Position numbers and translations under genes: made by a program
Shown: positions 61,440-64,000 of the stretch, piece by piece
Layout of the letters: each line of letters starts with the position of its first letter
Position numbering within the stretch: the first letter of the stretch is position 1
The notes under the pieces: model-generated
What the model was told of the DNA's origin: nothing
What the model saw: only the letters and a program-made list of their open reading frames with translations
Databases searched by the model: none
Assembly: GCA_036245525.1 (NCBI GenBank)
Contig: BTPG01000007.1
Location: 162,882,847-162,946,846, forward strand
Source of the DNA: Semisulcospira habei
Taxonomy: Eukaryota > Mollusca > Gastropoda > Semisulcospiridae
DNA length: 64,000 nt
Reading direction: 5' to 3'

Positions 61440-63018
61440 ACATATTTTCAAGTCCGCCATCGTCCGTCCTCTCCTCAAAAAACACAAACTCGACCCAAAC
61501 GAACTAAAAAAAACTATCGCCCAGTCTCCAATCTCTCTTTCCTGTCCAAGCTTCTTGAGAAGGTCGTTTTCAACCAGCTCAACCTCCACCTCGCCGACAA
61601 CAACCTCCTCAGTCCCTTCCAGTCTGCCTATCGCAAACACCACAGCACTGAAACAGCCCTTCTACATATCTTAAACGACCTGCTTCTCTCCACCGACTCG
61701 GGCAACATCTCTCTTCTTACGCTACTCGACCTCTCTGCCGCCTTCGACACCATAGACCACTCTATCCTCCTCCACCGCCTTCACCACTCCTTTGGCATCA
61801 CTGACTCTGCTCACTCCTGGTTTCTCTCCTACCTCTCGACAGACAGCAGTCCGTCACCATCGACGGCGTCTCCTCCAACCCAGTCACGCTCTCCTGCGGA
61901 GTTCCACAGGGGTCCGTCCTGGGCCCGGTCCTTTTCACACTCTACACCTCTCCCCTGTCCAACATCATCCAGTCTCACCACATACACCACCACCTCTACG
62001 CTGACCACTCACAACTACTAGACAAAGACAAACTCGACAACACTCAGTCACTACTGACTCGCACGGCTGACTGCTACGAAGATGTGAAAATCTGGATGAC
62101 AGCAAACAAGCTTAAACTGAATGACGACAAAACGGAAGCCATGCTGGTAGGCACTCGCCAGAAACTTTCCCAGCTCCCTCCCTCCCTCCACCTTCAACTC
62201 GACAGCACCGCCATCTCCCTCTCCGACTCGGCCAAAAACATCGTCGTTATCCTCGATTCCTCTCTTTCCATGACCTGCTTCGTCTCCGCCACGGCCCAAG
62301 CATGCTACTTCCGCCTCCGCCGCATCAGTCAGATCAGAAAATACCTCACTACCGAAGCCGCCACCAAACTTGCTGTCTCTCTCATCCTATCTCGCATCGA
62401 CTACTGCAACTCTCTCCTTTCCGGCCTCCCTCACTCCACCACTTTCACTCTCCAGCGCGTCCAGAACAATGCTGCCCGCCTCGTCCTCAGAAAGAAAAAA
62501 TCCGACCACATCACTCCCCTGCTCAAACTCCTTCACTGGCTTCCCATCCCCCAACGCATCCAATACAAGATTCTGTCTCTCTGCTACAAATCCCTGAACA
62601 ACTGCGCTCCCGCCTATCTCTCAAACTTACTTCACCCCTACACTCCTCCCCGCTCCCTCCGCTCCGCCTCCGACCCTCTCCGCCTCCACATCCCCCGCAC
62701 CAAACTCTGCACTTTCGGCCCCCGCTCCTTCTCAGTATACGGTCCATCCACCTGGAACACTCTCCCACTCTCTCTCCGTCAGAAGCACTCTCTCTCCTCC
62801 TTCCAGTCCGCCCTCAAAACTCATCTCTTTCAACAGTTCTAGCACTATACCACCACACTCCCCACCCCAAGCAGACTGTCGTATTGTATTTTACTATTTG
62901 TGGTACGTGAGTCGTTGTCTAAAGCGTGCGCATGCGTGCGCGAGTTGTGAGTGCGCGCTTAGAGTTATAATTATTATAAGATAAGCGCATTATAAATACC
63001 GTAATTATTATTATTATG
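61440..63018 (+). mobile_element. 5'-truncated CR1/L2-like LINE in sulfotransferase intron 5
   Basis: The insertion begins within the RT near 61440. It ends at about 63018 with an AAGCGCATTATAAATACC tail followed by (ATT)n, typical of CR1/L2-type elements. The endonuclease is absent through 5' truncation. The element has the same orientation as the host gene. Confidence 0.8.
61447..62842 (+). pseudogene. CR1/L2-like reverse transcriptase, broken
   Basis: Motifs in order: FKSAIVRPLLKKHKLDPNEL, KNYRPVSNLSFLSKLLEKVV, FQSAYRKHHSTETALLHILN, LLDLSAAFDTIDHSILLHRL, then CGVPQGSVLGPVLF and LYADHSQLLD. The catalytic box is YADH instead of YADD, so one metal-binding Asp is lost. The C-terminal part carries HWLPIPQRIQYKILSLCYKS and YTPPRSLRSASDPLRL, and ends KTHLFQQF at 62842. 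Frame breaks occur in an A run near 61504-61511 and by a net 1-nt loss near 61836. Confidence 0.88.
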
Positions 63019-63751
63019 ACAGTCACGTGGTACTCGGCTGTCCAGGGGCGGATCTGGGCGGGGGTCCAGGGGCTCCGGAACCCCCTCCCCCACCCACCCA
63101 CCCATCCCCACCCAAAATTCTTTAAAAGTCCCTTTTCGGGTGTTTGGCGCTCCCCCCCTCCCCCTCCCCCTCCCTTGTTTGATATTTTGGCGAATGGTGA
63201 GTCATAACACGCACGCTTCTTTTCTCCCCCCACCACCCCCTCCCCCCCACACAAACCACCCCCCCACCGCACCACCACCACCCCCACACACACACACACC
63301 ACCACCACCCCACCCCTCCCCCCCCACCCCCACCCCCTACCCCCACCCCCTGCTTTTTATTTTTCGGCCCGGCCCAGGGCTGAGCAAGGTCTAGAGTCAG
63401 AGATACCTTTTGTATCAGGGGCTGAAGGTCCGAAACAAAACGTTGGACCCCCCTCCCCCCTCGAGGTAACTCAGTGATCCGCCCCTGCGGCATTAGACCC
63501 TGTCTTAGTACTGCATCGTACCAGTCATCCGCTCGATGCCGCAGTGGGCCCGCAGGTACTTGCGTACGGGGCTGTTGAAATGGCGAAATTAGAGAAATAC
63601 ATCTTTCGGCATTGACTTTCAAATGTCTTAATAACAAATAAATTAAAAAAAAAAAAAAAAAAAAACCAAGCAAGGAACAAAATGGCGCAAATTTGTTTTA
63701 CAAATAAAACACGGTCAGGATATTTTCAAGTGCCTGTGGTTAATGTTTCAG
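63019..63751. other. Sulfotransferase intron 5, low-complexity remainder
   Basis: It holds C-rich and CA/CCA-rich tracts at 63230-63350 and an A homopolymer near 63645-63665. The short GGGGCGGATC phrase near 63048 also occurs, inverted, near 63475. There is no coding exon. Confidence 0.6.
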
Positions 63752-63914
63752 GATTCGTTAGCGGCCGTTCGACAGTTGGCGGAGTTTGTACAGATCTCGT
63801 GCAGCGAGGAAACTCTGGCTGCCATAGACAAGGCCTGCAGTTTTGAGAGCATGCGCAAAGCCAAAGGTCACATAGAGGTCGACGCCAGCGGTCAACCAAT
63901 TATGTACCGCAAAG
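63752..63914 (+). CDS. Cytosolic sulfotransferase, exon 6
   Basis: The acceptor is TTAATGTTTCAG and the donor is CAAAG|GTGAGT. The exon encodes DSLAAVRQLAEFVQISCSEE, TLAAIDKACSFESMRKAKGH and IEVDASGQPIMYRKG. The SFESMR and MYRKG phrases are typical. The RKG at the end begins the RKG--GDW PAPS-binding motif, whose remainder must lie in the next exon, outside the window. Confidence 0.92.
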
Positions 63915-63954
63915 GTGAGTCATAAGAAAATGTACGTACCGGCAAACTGAGACT

Positions 63955-64000
63955 TAAACCCTTTGGGTATCCGGTAGCGGTTTCGGTCGCGATGATTCAC
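63955..64000. repeat. Hairpin family B copy, cut by the window end
   Basis: It starts TAAACCCTTTGGGTATCC; the left arm GGTTTCGGTCGCGATGATTC is present and the return arm lies beyond the edge. Confidence 0.75.

Overview
The window reads as nuclear DNA from an invertebrate animal, most likely a marine gastropod mollusc. The evidence is spliced genes with canonical GT/AG introns, animal-specific gene families, long microsatellites, tyrosine-recombinase (DIRS-type) retrotransposons, and a transposon encoding a RAG1 N-terminal-like domain of the kind I recall being described from Aplysia. The species assignment is inference.

Two host genes lie on the + strand. (1) The 3' half of an AKAP10 (D-AKAP2) orthologue occupies 19208-34856 in nine exons. 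They cover the end of the first RGS domain, the second RGS domain, a low-complexity linker, the conserved C-terminal segment and the PKA-anchoring amphipathic helix. Reading phases chain correctly across all eight introns. The 5' half of the gene is not visible and probably lies upstream of the window. (2) A cytosolic sulfotransferase (SULT family) starts at 57772, with six exons visible to 63914. The last exon, carrying the C-terminal PAPS-binding region, lies beyond the right edge.

Most of the rest is mobile DNA. Five DIRS-like elements, all on the + strand, fill roughly 1-7995 (cut at the window edge), 8171-13525, 14061-19170, 23939-31536 and 37894-44532. Each carries decayed gag, reverse transcriptase/RNase H and tyrosine-recombinase regions. 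Each also has an internal complementary region near its 3' end, and the four complete ones have inverted terminal repeats at both ends. Copy 3 lies directly upstream of the first visible AKAP10 exon and copy 4 sits in AKAP10 intron 5. Copy 1 is interrupted by a 2.3-kb transposon with long terminal inverted repeats, a GC-rich 5-bp target duplication (GGCGC) and an ORF resembling the N-terminal zinc-binding region of RAG1. Copy 4 carries a nested, 5'-truncated non-LTR element on the - strand. Copy 5 carries a SINE-like insertion. A second non-LTR element (CR1/L2-like) sits in the sulfotransferase intron 5.

Introns and intergenic DNA are packed with short, almost perfectly palindromic repeats in at least five families. 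Many are bounded by TTAACCC...GGGTTAA, which suggests non-autonomous piggyBac-type elements. Between copies, the two arms of a hairpin often change together. Other structures are a 164-bp tandem repeat near 47.1-47.8 kb, a hAT-like short element at 37.1-37.5 kb, and long CT, CA and AT microsatellites.

The most noteworthy items are the RAG1-N-like transposon, the covarying hairpin families, the DIRS copy with perfect termini but ruined coding sequence, and a gag-derived minisatellite that has replaced RNase H in DIRS copy 4.
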